A model generated the notes under the pieces. It searched no databases. It worked only from the letters and a program-made list of their open reading frames with translations, and was not told the DNA's origin. The translations under genes and the position numbers were made by a program. DNA of 64,000 nucleotides from Pleurodeles waltl (lineage: Eukaryota; Chordata; Amphibia; Caudata; Salamandridae), in the NCBI RefSeq assembly GCF_031143425.1, contig NC_090448.1, positions 536,132,313-536,196,312 on the forward strand, read 5' to 3'. Shown here in pieces: positions 23,000 to 33,877 of this stretch; position 1 is the stretch's first letter; every line of letters begins with the position of its first letter.

Positions 23000-24720
23000 C
23001 TGTTCCCTGACATCACACCATTCATTGGAGGACTGGTTCCGACATTGATAAAGATGAAGCAGAAACTTTCAGCTTTATTGGCTGACCTGCACAGTACATG
23101 CTAGAGGTGAGGAGGACTGTCTTTCCGAGAAGGCCTTCCTTGCTTCCATTTCAGGGAACACCATTCAAGCTCTGTCTGACAACACCATCACCATCTGTTA
23201 CATAAATATGCTACAGGGCAGGCCAGAGTTGTGGATCTTAGTTTGGAAAGAGAATTGACTGTGTGTTGGTTGGCTCAGCAATAGGGTATTATCCCAGTGA
23301 TGGCACAACTCACATGTTCCCTCTGCATGGGAGCAGATGCTCTGAGACACCTCTTATTAGAGGATTGGGAGGGGAGGGTCAATCAAAAGTGATGGAAATT
23401 ATTTTCTCTGGTTGAGGTTGGTATGAGTGGATTTCTTCACCAGAGGCCTGATCAGAAAATGTTCTCGGTTTTCTACTATACATATCTTGATGGATGGTTC
23501 CCTTGGGAGATGCCTTTAGGCATAGTTGGCCACAGAGCCTTCTGTATGGATTTTCACTGATTCCACTTCTGTCAAGTCCTGCTGAAGCTGTGGAAAGATC
23601 AAGAATAGTTGGTCCTACTCACCCAGACTAGGCAAGGATGATTTGGTATGCTGATCTGTTGGCCTCAGCATCTGGATCGCTATTAGTCTACACAGAGGGT
23701 GGATCTGCTCTTGGAGCAGCAAGTTCAGGCTCTCTATCGCTATCCTCAAAAGTGTGGCTCTATGTGTGGAGATTGAGCAGTGGTAGCTGGAGCCCTTTTG
23801 GTTATCATCTAAAGTTGGGGATGTTATCATGGCCACCAGAAACCTGCCATAAAATCTAGTCCAGCAGGTCCTTGCATTGGCTTCTGTAAAAGGCTACTTA
23901 GCTGCCCTGTCCACCTTTCATTGTCTGCATTTCAGCGACTACTGGCACTTTTACTTTGTTTCCTTCCCACCCGTTAATTGTTTCTCAATAGGATTTGAAT
24001 CGTATGTTGACTTTGCCCATGGCACCCCCTTTTGAGCTAATGTACTGTTTCTTCGTTCAACTTTTCATTCTGAATTCCGTTTTCTTGGTGGAAATGCCAT
24101 GAGCCCATAGGATTTTAGAACTTCAGGCCCTCTCCTGGAGACCACCGTTTACAGTATTCTTTATGGATAAACTGATTTTGTGCACCTGCCCATTTTTTCT
24201 TCCAAAAGTTGTATTTGCTTTTCACTTTGACCAGTCCATTGCTTTTCTATCTTTGCACCCCTCCTAATCATACCAAGGAAGAGGAATGGCTGCTCAGACT
24301 GGACCCCAGGTGTGCAGTGTCTTATTACAACATACACGGCAGAGGGGAGGATCAGCTATTTGTGGGCTTGCCCATAACCAAGAGCTCATTTTCATGTTAG
24401 GTAATTCTTTTAATTAAGATCACTTACGCCTTGACCAATAAATAAATGCTCACCAGCATTCATGTCCACTCTGCCTTGGCTATTACACAGCTCTCTCCAG
24501 AGGCATCCAAGTGCTTGATATCTGCTTAGTGGCCACATGGTCTTGCTCACACACTTTTACATGACAGTACTTCTTCACGGTTCACACACCGAGAGACAGA
24601 CACTTTATCAGGGCTTAGTGCATGATTTCCTTGGTTAATCAGCACTACTCAATCCCACACCCCAGGCTGTATTGCTTTTGGACTCACTCATAAGGTGAGG
24701 CATCTGCAGGAAAATGTCTT
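23000..24720 (+). pseudogene. DIRS-like RNase H / tyrosine recombinase remnant (D1)
   Basis: Translated in shifting frames: SDNTITICYINMLQGRPELW (DNTT..YIN.qGG motif of DIRS/Ty3-type RNase H). Then LLKLWKDQE*LVLLTQTRQG corresponds to the post-RNase H segment (K...e...vlvaP.Wp.r.W). LGMLSWPPETCHK is a possible recombinase start, and LDICLVATWSCSHTFT matches the conserved C-terminal helix before the catalytic Tyr (ic.aatWSs.htF..hY). The Tyr and HxxR positions cannot be placed with confidence. Numerous stops show that it is dead. Confidence 0.55.
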
Positions 24721-24730
24721 GAAGAAAAAG

Positions 24731-25155
24731 TTTCTTACCTTTGATAAGGTTACTTCTGGTGTGTACATTATTTTCCCACAGACTCCTCACTGACCTACAT
24801 CTTGCCTTGATGAGTTAGTGCTGTGATTAATAAGATCCAGAGATATGCAAACCTATTGTGTGTTGTATTTGTCCCTGTCAGTCTCTCAGTTCCTCTGCAC
24901 ACGCCACAATGGGTTGTAGAAACAGCTGCAGAAACTGACGCAACCACACTAGCTGGTGTCTTAGGAATGCCAATGTCACATCTTGGATGGCAAGAGTCTT
25001 GAGTAAGGGCGCATGGCACCACCTGGGGATAATGAGAGCTATTGCTGGGAAAAATTCTTCCAGGTCTAGCCTAGTGCCTATAGAATGTTCATATGGTGAG
25101 GAATGTACAAGAAATAATGTATCCACCAGAAACATTGTTACAAAGGTAAGTGTCT
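24731..25155. repeat. Right-end hairpin of DIRS-like D1 (inverted repeat pair)
   Basis: TTTCTTACCTTTGATAAGGT ... GTGTACATTATTTTCCCACA ... CTCCTCACTG at 24731-24800 is matched by the reverse complement of 25085-25155 (ACTTACCTTTGTAACAATGT ... GGATACATTATTTCTTGTAC ... TTCCTCACC). The loop is about 290 bp. The same right-end design occurs in the DIRS elements at 28616-29272 and 48183-48890. Confidence 0.65.
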
Positions 25156-25160
25156 TTTTC

Positions 25161-26812
25161 GGCTAGGCTTGGCGCCTCGAAGAGCCTTTTTACTGGCATC
25201 CTCATAACACGGATAGTCCAGACGCTTGAACACGTTACTTACGAGCAAGTTGAAATGCTTGATTGTCAGCTGCCACCGGAGAGGGTGAGGATTTAAAACA
25301 TCTTCTTTTGAGTAATTTCCTACAATAGATATATATTTTCTCTGCCAGGGTGTCGGTGTTCTTTGCTACGATTTCTTGGTGCCCACTTGGCTAGCCCACA
25401 AAGTTGATAAGTTGGCACACTGGGCAAGCACTTTCTCATTTTTTCAAGGCCCACCTTTAAGGCTCCACTTTCATGGCCTTGTGTTTTGCCATGCCTGGGC
25501 TATGCCTCGAAGCACCTCCGACGAGCTCCGAAACGTTCATCTCCCTGGGCATCTGTGACAAAATATAATGGAAGCTGTGGAGTGATTTCCAAAATAGCCT
25601 TGAAAAAACAAGTTGAACGTAAGTAGGAAGGAAGTGCTAGTCTTGGAGCATGTTGAGGGTCTCATCTATAATTTATTGTTAAGAAACCTTTTTGAAATAA
25701 TATGTTGTGGAGAATCAGAACAAATACCAAAAGCATCCGAATAGGTGACTTCGAAATGGCACCCCGTAAACCAGTTTTCGAGAGATTTAACGACACCCGA
25801 GGCGCTATAGACGGCTAAGGACACAATCGGTTGCTCATGACAATGTTATCTGATCCAAAATGCTATCTCCCACTGATTCCCTAAGCCCTTGTGAGTTCTA
25901 GTTTGGTGTAAATATTGGTAGGTTCATAAAACATTGTGTCATGTTCTGTACTGTTACATTATTGCACTGGCAGTAGCCTTTGCAAGGCTTCAACTCGATG
26001 TAATAAAGTGAGCACTGTCAAAATCAACACGTCTCACTTAAAACCAAAGATGGGAGCCAGACCTATTGACTTTGATATCACATTCAAGGCTTTGGTGGGG
26101 AGAAGTTCGGGAGACTGTGCGGATAGCCATTTGATAATTACGTGCTAAAATAGTGAAATAAACAACTTTCGTATTGTTCACTAGGAGGCACTAATGCCTT
26201 ACTTAAATAATTTTACTCTCTGTTCTCTTTGTCATTGGAGTTCCTCAAAAGGATTTCCTGTCCCCTTTACATATCAATTCAAAGGTGAAGTAGAGCTCAG
26301 AGTATTAGTATATTTTCTGGGCTGACAAATGACGAGCATCGGCTATAATAAGTCTTGCCGCCAACTGCTCTTTCAAACCAAACCTAGTAAGCACTGGCAA
26401 AGCCAACAAGTCTGCCTGTTCATTGATTGATGAGTTTGTGCTTCCATGCTTGGTTAAATTGATGGGTAAGGCAAATGACGGAATCAATGGTTGAATGGGT
26501 GAGAGAATAGATGGATGATAAGTAATTACGTGCATGGCTACAGGAATATACAACCGAGGGTACGATACCAGCACAAAAAAGCAGAGACCATTGGGAGAGA
26601 GAAGCACAAATAGCAGGTACCCAACTGGTGTAGACATTCTGGGTGAGGAATGCATAGAGAGCATCAGGAGATAACGGTACAGGTAACGGTGGACGAGCCA
26701 ACAAATTAAAACAGAGAGCTGGACCAAAGGTCTGGCTCGGATCTTAGAGCCTGTGCACAAGCTGAGCCCTGAAAATATTTGCTATGTAAATCATACAACA
26801 AACATCCCGTAA
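25161..26812. other. Unassigned intergenic stretch
   Basis: No coding motif. The minus-strand ORF of 151 codons at 26760-26305 has no recognisable domain and overlaps a TGGATGA/TTGATGGG-rich stretch, so I treat it as chance. Confidence 0.4.
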
Positions 26813-27360
26813 AATATGATGAAGTCTCTTCAAAATTAAAAAAAAGCATATTTTTTTAACACGTGAAAGCTTTGACATGAATAGGGGACCTTATAGCACT
26901 GCATTGAGAAGTACTTATTATAAGTGATAGTTTTGTACAACTGGTGGTCTGAACTCACGTGTTTGAAAGTGCTTTCATACGCATAAATGAAGGAAAAAAG
27001 TTTTGGTGAAATAAAATATTTGTGTAAGATCACACAATTTAAGCAAGGAAGCCACGATTCAACCAGGTTTTCTGGTTTCACCTGTTACAAATCATCAGTA
27101 AATGGGTATCTAGTTGCCTTTCCTTATGTTAAGGCTCTATTTTTACCTCTTTGTGTAGTTTTTAAGTATAGGGTGAACTCAACCCAAAGTCTGGGTATTT
27201 TACATGAGCACCAGTTACATTACACAAGGTCACATACATTATTTATTGGCATGGGGAGGTTAAGTGATTTGCCTAAAATCAAAGGATGTTAAGCCGATGG
27301 CGAGACTCAAACCTGATTCCCCAGTTCCACAGTCTCCAGCTCTGACCATAACACCACATC
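26813..27360 (-). repeat. Dispersed repeat R, copy 1, with MIR-like SINE heads
   Basis: Its left part (ATATGATGAAGTCTCTTCAA, TTTTTTTAACACGTG, GCATTGAGAAGTACTTATTA) matches 35313-35420 (AATATGATAAAGCCTCTTAA, ATTAACACGTGG, GCATTGAGAAACAAGTATTT). Two MIR-like segments lie on the minus strand. One is at about 27035-27085 (CCTGGTTGAATCGTGGCTTC, TGTGTGATCTTA). The other is at 27245-27355, with a tRNA-like head: A-box-like TGTTATGGTCAGAGCTGG, B-box-like GGTTTGAGTCTC, then GGCAAATCACTTAACCTCCC. Confidence 0.65.
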
Positions 27361-27486
27361 ATGGGTAGAGGCAGGGAGACAAGGAGAAGCCACATAAAAG
27401 CTCTGCTTGTTATAGACTTGAGGTCCCAAAAGGACCTCAAGCTAAGCTAGAGCCCGGCTCAAGCTGTTAATAGCCCTCCCACTTCT

Positions 27487-27660
27487 AGGTACAGGCAATG
27501 CTTAATTTGTGAAAAACACAAGTGCTCGGCCCTTGTCAGGAGGTCACTGCCACCTTCACCACCCACTGCTCCTGACAGTTCTGCCAATGTCAGTACCTCC
27601 ACAACTATTAACCATCACACTGCTACAAATGTAACAATTCACACTATTACAGTCCCCAAA
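27487..27660. mobile_element. Possible hAT-like repeat fragment (TGCTTAATTTG type)
   Basis: It starts AATGCTTAATTTGTGAAAAA, similar to GTGCTTAATTTGGGGAATAA at 54197 and GTGCTTAATTTGTAAAAGAA at 56319. The homology beyond the first 20-30 bases is weak here. No paired terminus was found. Confidence 0.35.
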
Positions 27661-28611
27661 CGCTGTAAGAATGGCTTGGGCAGCAGGTATTAGTCCACTT
27701 TGAAGTATATTGAATTAATAAACTACTATTGTTGTGCTCATTTATAAATTAGACAGACAGTGCGAAAATGTTGCAGACTGTCGTAAGTGAAGGTGTTGAC
27801 AATTAAGAACCGGTGCTGAGCACCAGAAACCACTCACTCAAATGAATCACTGGGCACAGACATGTGCACAGATAGCTGGGGTGGGATATTGGGTGGGATC
27901 CATGCACACAGAATAGGAGAAGAAACTCATGATGAGATGTGTAGAGCACAGCAGCGACCACCCGGGTTGTGACAAGTGCACAGAAATCATGGACTGACAG
28001 TATGGTTCAAGCATCTACACTGACCACAATCCCCAGAGACAGGCACACTGACAAAGAGCAAGAGCAGAAAGCCACAAAGTACATCTGAGAACAGGCTTTA
28101 CAATTCAGCACCCTTTTGTTTTGGTGCAAGACAAAGGCTGATTTGGCTTCCAAAATCACCAGAGGCCACTGGGCATAACATCTAAGTGGCAAAGTGTCAT
28201 GTGTGACTCCTTCAGCGAACCCTCAACCCTTAACATCCACCAGCAGCACTTTTCATTCTGTGACTTGTTTTTGTGATTTTAACCATTTAACATGAGTTCA
28301 TCACATACCAGCATGCAAAGTGAGGATAACTGAAGAGCCACGACCGGCTGGACGCATCCTTCATACCAATGGGCCACTTGGCAGTGATGGTATGGCCATG
28401 CGGGTTTACATGGGACAACCTTACTAGTCATTATAAGGTGAATGATACCTGACACTATACATTGGATATAAATCAGGTAGAAGTGGCCTTTTATTATGTG
28501 TTATGCAACCATTCACTAGGTATATATTAACAGCTATGGAAAAGCATGATTTAAAATGTGACATACCAGGAAACATAGAGAAGGATGGATAGTGGCAAGA
28601 ATAAAAACAAT
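27661..28611. other. Unassigned intergenic stretch
   Basis: No gene or clear repeat end seen. Confidence 0.4.
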
Positions 28612-28615
28612 TCTA

Positions 28616-28676
28616 GCTATCGCGTCAAGAATTTTCAATTCTATTAAGGACACGGAGGCGAGGATTATGCTTTCTC
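28616..28676. repeat. Outer right inverted repeat of DIRS D2
   Basis: CTAGCTATCGCGTCAAGAAT ... TTAAGGACACGGAGGCGAGG, almost identical to the reverse complement of 29165-29229 (one copy has GCAATAGCTAG and GCGAGCATTAT). The interval between the pair is about 490 bp. Confidence 0.85.
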
Positions 28677-29164
28677 TTTCTTTACTGACTTAAACAGCAG
28701 CCAATGAAATACAAGTAACAGAAAAAACTACAATACCCAGGACACCTAATATCCTGTCACATGGTCCAATCACCATCCATGTCCTTTACTATGAGTCCTT
28801 TGACCTATGAAGTCACTTCCTCTTTCTTTGTCCAAACAGATAATGTCAACTTGAAAACGCAAACTTCTTACGCCATCCTGAATCCGGAGTCATAACTTCT
28901 TCTCCATACTGAAGAACTGAAACTTGGAGGCTCCATGCCAGAGAAACAACCGGTAAAACATATAACTCAAACTTCCCTTGAAGTTACGACTTTCAGGCGT
29001 TCTTCTGATCAGAAGCTGTAATAATAAACAGGTAAGTAATATCTCATAAAATATACTTATCTCAAACTTTATAATTGCAAATAATGGGAGGGTTAAATGA
29101 CAATATCACATCAGATATAGATACTAAATGATAATAAATATTGCATAAATATAACCAGGGAGGG

Positions 29165-29272
29165 ATAATGCTCGCCTCCGTGTCCTTAATAAAATTGAAA
29201 ATTCTTGACGCAATAGCTAGAATTTTTTTTATTCTATGTCAGGACCGGAGGCTCCGATTATGCTAGTTTAAA
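29165..29272. repeat. Inner right hairpin of DIRS D2
   Basis: On the plus strand, ATAATGCTCGCCTCCGTGTC ... TATGTCAGGACCGGAGGCTC is itself an imperfect inverted repeat (GCCTCCG-GTCCT against AGGACC-CGGAGGC). Its 29165-29229 half pairs with 28616-28676. It lies directly after the recombinase stop codon, as in D3. Confidence 0.8.
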
Positions 29273-30518
29273 GCTGTTCCATCACCACACTGGCTACATC
29301 CAATACAGGTTTATGATAAAACTTACGAAAAGTATTTTCTGAAGACCAATCTGCAGCTTTCATTATGTTCTCTAACCGAGAACCTAAGGCAAATGATTTT
29401 GAAGCCATAGCCCCTCTAGCAGAATGGGCCCCAAATACAGAGGTATCAATACCTGCTTCATTCATCAACCATCTCATCCATCTAGCTAAGGTAGCTGATG
29501 AAACTGGTTTAAAAGATTTTTGCAAAGCAATTAACAATTGACCTTTAGAATTCTGTCGAAATTCTTCTGTGACAATTTCATAATCCTTCAAACATTGAGC
29601 CACACATAATTTTGAATTTTCTGTATAAGCCGGATATGATACTGACCTGCAATTCGTTTTGGTTCTTCTTGTCACCGAAAAGGAGACTCCTTCTGGTGAA
29701 AAAGTTCTACCTGCTAAATCTAAAGCTCTGACGTCCGATACTCTTTTACAAGAGACAAGGCATAAAAGCATGGTTAACTTAGCTGAAAGCTGTTTGCGAG
29801 ACAAATATCTGTTGGCAGGCCAAGAATCAAGGAATTTTAATATAATATTAACATCCCATAAAACAGTATATTTTGCCTGAAGTGGTTTAGAAAGACGTAT
29901 ACCCCTCAAAAGCTTGCAAATTAATGGATGTTCACCAATGGGCTTGCCTTCTAACTGCAAATGTCCTGCTGAAATGGCAGATCTAAAATGATTGACCGTC
30001 CGATAAGCCAAACCCGAGCTGGCTAGTTCTGCTAGAAAATTAACAATCAAACCAATATGTGCTTCCACTGGATTGGCACCCCTTCCATCACACCAACTTG
30101 ACCATCTGCGCCAGGCTGAATCATATCTCTTATGGGTACTACTGGCCCACGCCTGATTAATGAATTCCGCAGCTTGTTGCGAAACATCTGGGGTATTCCA
30201 TCTCGACCTGAAATTAACCAGACTAGAAGTGTTAACTTCCCTGACAAGATCAGAGGATGTTGAAGGCCCTCTGGACTCAAAACAAGATTCGGACGAGGAG
30301 GAATCAGAAGAGGAGAGGCACAAGCTAAATGTAGAGCACTGGGGAACCAAGGCTGTGCTCTCCAGAACGGAGTCACCAGAACAATCTCTGTTTTCTGTCT
30401 CCGCACTTGAGCCAGAACTCTGGCAATCAACAGAAAAGGAGGAAAGGCAAAACCTCGAAACGGGGACCAGTCCTGAAGAAAGGCATCTGTCTTTAGAGCA
30501 TAAGGGTCTGGACGTCAA
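29268..30518 (-). CDS. DIRS-type tyrosine recombinase (416 aa, intact)
   Basis: The enzyme would integrate circular DIRS cDNA by site-specific recombination in the nucleus. The uninterrupted 416-codon frame ends at 29268. Residues 1-100 are Ser-rich and overlap the RNase H region in another frame, so the start at 30518 may simply be the first ATG of the open frame. The SAM-like core-binding domain lies around residues 110-210 (AAEFINQAWASSTHKRYDSA, WSSWC, NFLAELASSGLAYRTVNHFRS). The catalytic domain holds Arg259 in SCKRVSDVRALDL, His365-x-x-Arg368 in GAHSARGAMASKSF, Trp391 in AADWSSENTF, and the presumed nucleophile Tyr401 in FRKFYHKP. All expected catalytic positions are present. It sits directly before the right inverted repeats. 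No intact partner RT remains in this copy, so the protein alone could not mobilise the element. Confidence 0.88.
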   Translation of the reverse strand: MTSRPLCSKDRCLSSGLVPVSRFCLSSFSVDCQSSGSSAETENRDCSGDSVLESTALVPQCSTFSLCLSSSDSSSSESCFESRGPSTSSDLVREVNTSSLVNFRSRWNTPDVSQQAAEFINQAWASSTHKRYDSAWRRWSSWCDGRGANPVEAHIGLIVNFLAELASSGLAYRTVNHFRSAISAGHLQLEGKPIGEHPLICKLLRGIRLSKPLQAKYTVLWDVNIILKFLDSWPANRYLSRKQLSAKLTMLLCLVSCKRVSDVRALDLAGRTFSPEGVSFSVTRRTKTNCRSVSYPAYTENSKLCVAQCLKDYEIVTEEFRQNSKGQLLIALQKSFKPVSSATLARWMRWLMNEAGIDTSVFGAHSARGAMASKSFALGSRLENIMKAADWSSENTFRKFYHKPVLDVASVVMEQL

Positions 30519-30690
30519 CTGTAAAAAAAATTAATCTGGCAATTGAGACGAGAGGCAAAAAGGTCCACTTCGTAATTGCCCCATTCCTGCACTATCTGGG
30601 CAAAAATCAGAGGATCCAACTTCCAGTCGCTGGAGTCTGATGGTGCTCTTTCTTTCATGTTGCTGGCACCAGGATTTTGTGAGCAAAGGG
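30047..30690 (-). pseudogene. DIRS RNase H C-terminal region (D2), overlapping the recombinase frame
   Basis: A second minus-strand frame reads SDSSDWKLDPLIFAQI, WGNYEVDLFASRLN, then after disruption IARVLAQVRRQKTEIVLVTP and FWRAQPWFPSALHL. These are the VDLFASr.N and K...vlv.P.W..qpW.p motifs following RNase H in DIRS polyproteins. The 127-codon open piece at 30430-30047 lies wholly inside the recombinase frame, the overlapping organisation normal for DIRS. The N-terminal RNase H core and all of RT are absent. Confidence 0.75.
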
Positions 30691-32139
30691 GCTCCGTGAC
30701 AACAACGAGAAGTGAAGCAGGGTAGCAAACTATTGGCTGTCCCGTGGTAATCTTTACTGCGTTAGCAGTGGAACTGCAGAACGTAAAATTAGAGTGTTAT
30801 GAGTGATGGTGGAGTCAAACCAGTCTCTCAATGTGGACTCCTTTTCTTGTCATATCTTCACCTCTCCCTGTTCTCTCAAGAAACTGTCACTTACAGGGAG
30901 GGTAGCTCATGTCTGAAGTCGAATGTACTCTTGCCTTATACTCTAGGCCATGAGGCAAAGTGTGAATGACATAACAGGCCAATGGATGAACAGAGCTGTT
31001 TGTAAGCCCCTCTATCTAAATATGTATATCTACATATTTGTGAAGGATTAAAAAAAGAAATTAAAACACCAGTCCTTAATGGTGGAATGGTGTTTGCCAA
31101 GTTAAATACAGGAAAAACATTTGTGTACAAGGTGCCCTTGTGCCCTGGGCGACAAAGTGCCAGCCAGTCAGAATTTCTGAAATCTCCATGCTGCTCAATA
31201 AATCTGATTGGCTACCTTTAACCAATCACAACGAGTCTCTGTACTGAGATTCTGAATGGATGATGGGTGACGATTCAGAGTTGTTCTGTTGGACTGGCAC
31301 TCTTGCATCTGTTTGAGACCTGCTACGAGATACCACTGTGGTTTACATTCTGTCTGGAACCTGGTGTAGAAGCATATACCAAAAATAGGATAAGTGGCTA
31401 GCAATTGATTCTGCTTTCCAAAAACAGAAAAAAATTGTTTGATTCTGCTTTCCCTAAGCAGAAAAAATTTGTACACACCTACTAACAACCTAAGTACAAG
31501 GGTTTATAAATATGCAAAAGGTTCAATTGGTGATTGTGGGCTAATACATTCAAGTTGAAAGGAGTTAGGAGATTGAAACACTATAACCAGTGCTTTAAAT
31601 GAACAGCTCCTGGGTACCTGTACTTCCTTAAGTTGAAAGGAAGAGAAACAGCACTGTTTAGTGAGGCTGCAGTGCTTTTAATGCGGGTATACCAGCATTT
31701 CTCAGTCACAATCAAGCATTCTAAGAGAGTGAGTGCCTGTTCTTGGAAATGACTATCTTTTCCTTGACATTCGCCCATATTTTTGCCTTCTTTTACTGAT
31801 CCTGCATTTTGTTGGCCATAGGACTCCGCTCACCCTTTAAACATGGCAAAGTTCACATAATCCTAATTGGCAATTTTAATTTACTTACAAGTAAATTGTA
31901 CATTGTACTATATGTACCCAGGCTCTGTAAAGTAAATGCTTCTAGTGGGCTGCAGTATTTATTGTGGCAGCCATTTAAGCAATACTATTGAACGAGGGGC
32001 ATATTTATGAGACCTTTGCATCATGCTTGCACCACACAACGTTGTACATGCGTGATAAGACCTCAAAGTCAGATTGTTAATGCCACACAAAGCTACTTTG
32101 CTTGGCTTTGAATGGCTTCAATAATCTGGAGTAATTGTA
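30691..32139. other. Unassigned, with a possible hAT-like scrap at 31585-31710
   Basis: Mostly featureless. At 31585 AACCAGTGCTTTAAATGAAC is followed by TGGGTACCTGTACTTCCTTA and later GCAGTGCTTTTAATGCGGGT, giving a short family-like pattern that resembles hAT ends, but no proven terminal pair. At 31995-32110, GGGGCATATTTATGAGACC begins a short MITE-like segment. Confidence 0.35.
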
Positions 32140-32700
32140 TTGTATGGTATTGTAATAGTATTTATATAGCGCTTACTACCCCTGACGAGGCGTCGAAGCG
32201 CTTTTTGGCGAGTAGCACGCTACTCCGGAACCCAACAAGAATTAGTGGTGGATTAGTATAGGGAAATATGAGTACAGTTTTAGTATTATTATGAGTTAAT
32301 TTGAGCCGTGGATATGAGAGTTTGTTAGTTAGATTGACTGGAGTAATGGAGGGGTGGAGCAGGAAAGAATCCAGAAGTTTTAATTGGGGGTTTATTGTAA
32401 TAGGATTTAGGCTTGGGATGAGTAAAGGGAGGATGGAGGAGGGAAGAGTCTGTGGAAGGGGTTAGGGAGATCATAGTAGCAGGGTGAGATAAATGAGGGA
32501 GAATATAGTAGGGTTGTTTGGGAGATCATGGTAGTAAAGTGAGGTTTGGGTGAGTTAGATGTGCAAGCGGAGGGAAGAGCTTAGGCAGAGTTATTTAGGA
32601 GATGAAAGTAGTAGAATGGATTTGGGATGAGTCAGAGTGGGAATGGAGGATAGATTGATGGAGACATGACATATGGTGATGGGTAGATAAGTGTGATATA
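32140..32700 (-). repeat. SINE tail (GCGCTTACTACC type) plus G/A-rich irregular tandem repeat
   Basis: AGTATTTATATAGCGCTTAC, then CCCCTGACGAGGCGTCGAAG and CGCTTTTTGGCGAGTAGCAC. The same arrangement is found in degenerate form at 62160-62210 (TATAATACACTACTCACCCA, TTAGGGTCTCAAGGCACTGT), the 3' part of a tRNA-derived SINE on the minus strand. The following 32320-32640 contains loosely repeated phrases GGGAGATCATAGTAGCAGGG, GGGAGATCATGGTAGTAAAG and AGGAGATGAAAGTAGTAGAA, spaced 50-80 bp. Confidence 0.55.
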
Positions 32701-32763
32701 AGCTGAGTGCAGGGATTCATAAGTATCTAGTACAACGACTTATCTAGAAGTTATGCAATGACC

Positions 32764-32886
32764 CATGGACATGTTAAGCATCGAATAACATACACACACA
32801 CATACATATATATATATACATACATACACACACATACATACATACACACACATATGCACACATATATGTACATACATATACATATT
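32764..32886. repeat. Compound (CA)n/(TA)n/(CATA)n microsatellite
   Basis: Alternating ACACACAC, ATATATATATA and CATACATACATA blocks over about 120 bp. Confidence 0.95.
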
Positions 32887-33039
32887 TAAACCATGAGTAA
32901 ATACACTTAGTTAAACAGGTTTAAAGAGTGTGTGTGTAGTTTATTGTTATGACATAGTAGCGATACATATTTTCTAAAGAACTATATATAACTAGAATAT
33001 GCACCTAATCAGAAAAAAATATTTATCAACATAGGCATA

Positions 33040-33640
33040 TACAGCCCATAGTTGTTTGAATATGGTGGTTATGAAGAAAAGAGCCAACTCTTGAGTAGTT
33101 TTCTGAAGACAATGCAACGCAGCGCAAATGGCTGTGTTGCATTACTCTGCACAAGGGAGGCATTTTCATGGGCTTTGATTGGGTGTTTCCATCCAACTCT
33201 AATGGTTTTTTATGCATTCCCAGATTTGCCAAACTTGGTAAACCTGGAGATGCACCAAAAAGATATGCCTCCCCAGGAGAGACGCAACAAGGAGCAATAC
33301 CTTTATTTCTCCTTGTCACTTCCTCTTTCTATGTGTGATGCATTCTGTAGCACATATAGGTAGAGGACTATACCTTCAAGGATTGTTATTGTGCAGCAAG
33401 GTTCCCCTCCCTGTACAAAAACAATCCGGTGTGCAATGCCATGGTGCAAGGTTGCCTGCGTTTGCGCTAGGCAGCCCATTGGGGGCCAGCACAGGGGGCA
33501 CGGACAAGAATGAGCCGTAGTCAATAAATATGATGCATTCCTGCCCTTTCCCAGTGATGCAGTGCAGCTCAGTAAGGTGACTTGCTGCACTGACCACTGT
33601 GCCATAATTATGGCCCCATGTCTCCAGGCCAACCACTGCA
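33040..33640. mobile_element. MITE-like repeat M, copy 1
   Basis: It is homologous in inverted orientation to 57953-58585. Shared phrases include TTTGCCAAACTTGGTAAACC against AGTTTACCAGGTCTGGTAAA, ACGCAACAAGGAGCAATACC against AAGTAACAAGGAGCAATAAA, and GCCATGGTGCAAGGTTGCCT against ACCATGGTGCAAGGGTGCCT. Several overlapping 60-110-codon ORFs carry no domain. A (CTATTTATT)-like end is not clearly resolved. Confidence 0.6.
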
Positions 33641-33877
33641 GCTTTGGTATGTAGTTTAAATGGTCATTTCAACCTAGCGAAAATAAACCTTTGGTCAGGT
33701 CTAAACCATCCTTTTAGTCCTACTACGGTAGGCTCATAGGGCAGGGTGCATTGTATTTAAAAAGTAGGAAATGTGTACTTACGTTTTACATGTCCTGGCA
33801 GGGAGAATTTTCCACAGATGTTTTTCACTGTGGTAAGGCTGACCTGCACACCAGAAAACATAGTGTTACATTATAAC

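Larger units (their letters stand above)
22190..25160 (+). mobile_element. DIRS-like retrotransposon, internally deleted, with inverted ends (element D1)
   Basis: A left segment at 22400-22562 (ATTCCTCACCTAATGCATAT, then CCAGGTGCCAGACTGGATCC and CCCAGCAATAGCTCTCCATT) reappears in inverted orientation at about 24970-25140. Between them lie a gag-like start (22650-22900), an RNase H-like remnant with ALSDNTITICYIN (23170-23210), and a degraded recombinase C-terminus reading LVATWSCSHTFT near 24530. A further inverted pair, 24731-24812 versus 25085-25155, forms the right-end hairpin. Both inverted-end arrangement and RNase H-recombinase order fit DIRS elements; RT and most of gag are missing. 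Family assignment within DIRS/Ngaro is uncertain. Confidence 0.65.
28612..30690 (-). mobile_element. DIRS retrotransposon, 5'-truncated, with intact recombinase (element D2)
   Basis: On the minus strand, RNase H C-terminal sequence (30690-30050) overlaps an intact tyrosine recombinase (30518-29268). A right-end structure follows: a terminal hairpin at 29272-29165 and an inverted copy of its distal half at 28676-28616, about 490 bp further. The gag and RT regions are missing; homology ends near 30690 in the RNase H tether. The right end is homologous to that of D3 at 48183-48890, on the opposite strand. Confidence 0.85.

Noticed and set aside
22190..25160. Reading D1 as an LTR (Ty3/gypsy) retrotransposon
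   Set aside because: The end repeats are inverted, not direct, and no protease or DDE integrase motif was found; the recombinase-like C-terminus favours a DIRS-type element.
26305..26760. 151-codon minus-strand ORF, membrane-like composition
   Set aside because: No conserved motif, no splice or promoter context; consistent with chance in a mildly repetitive stretch.
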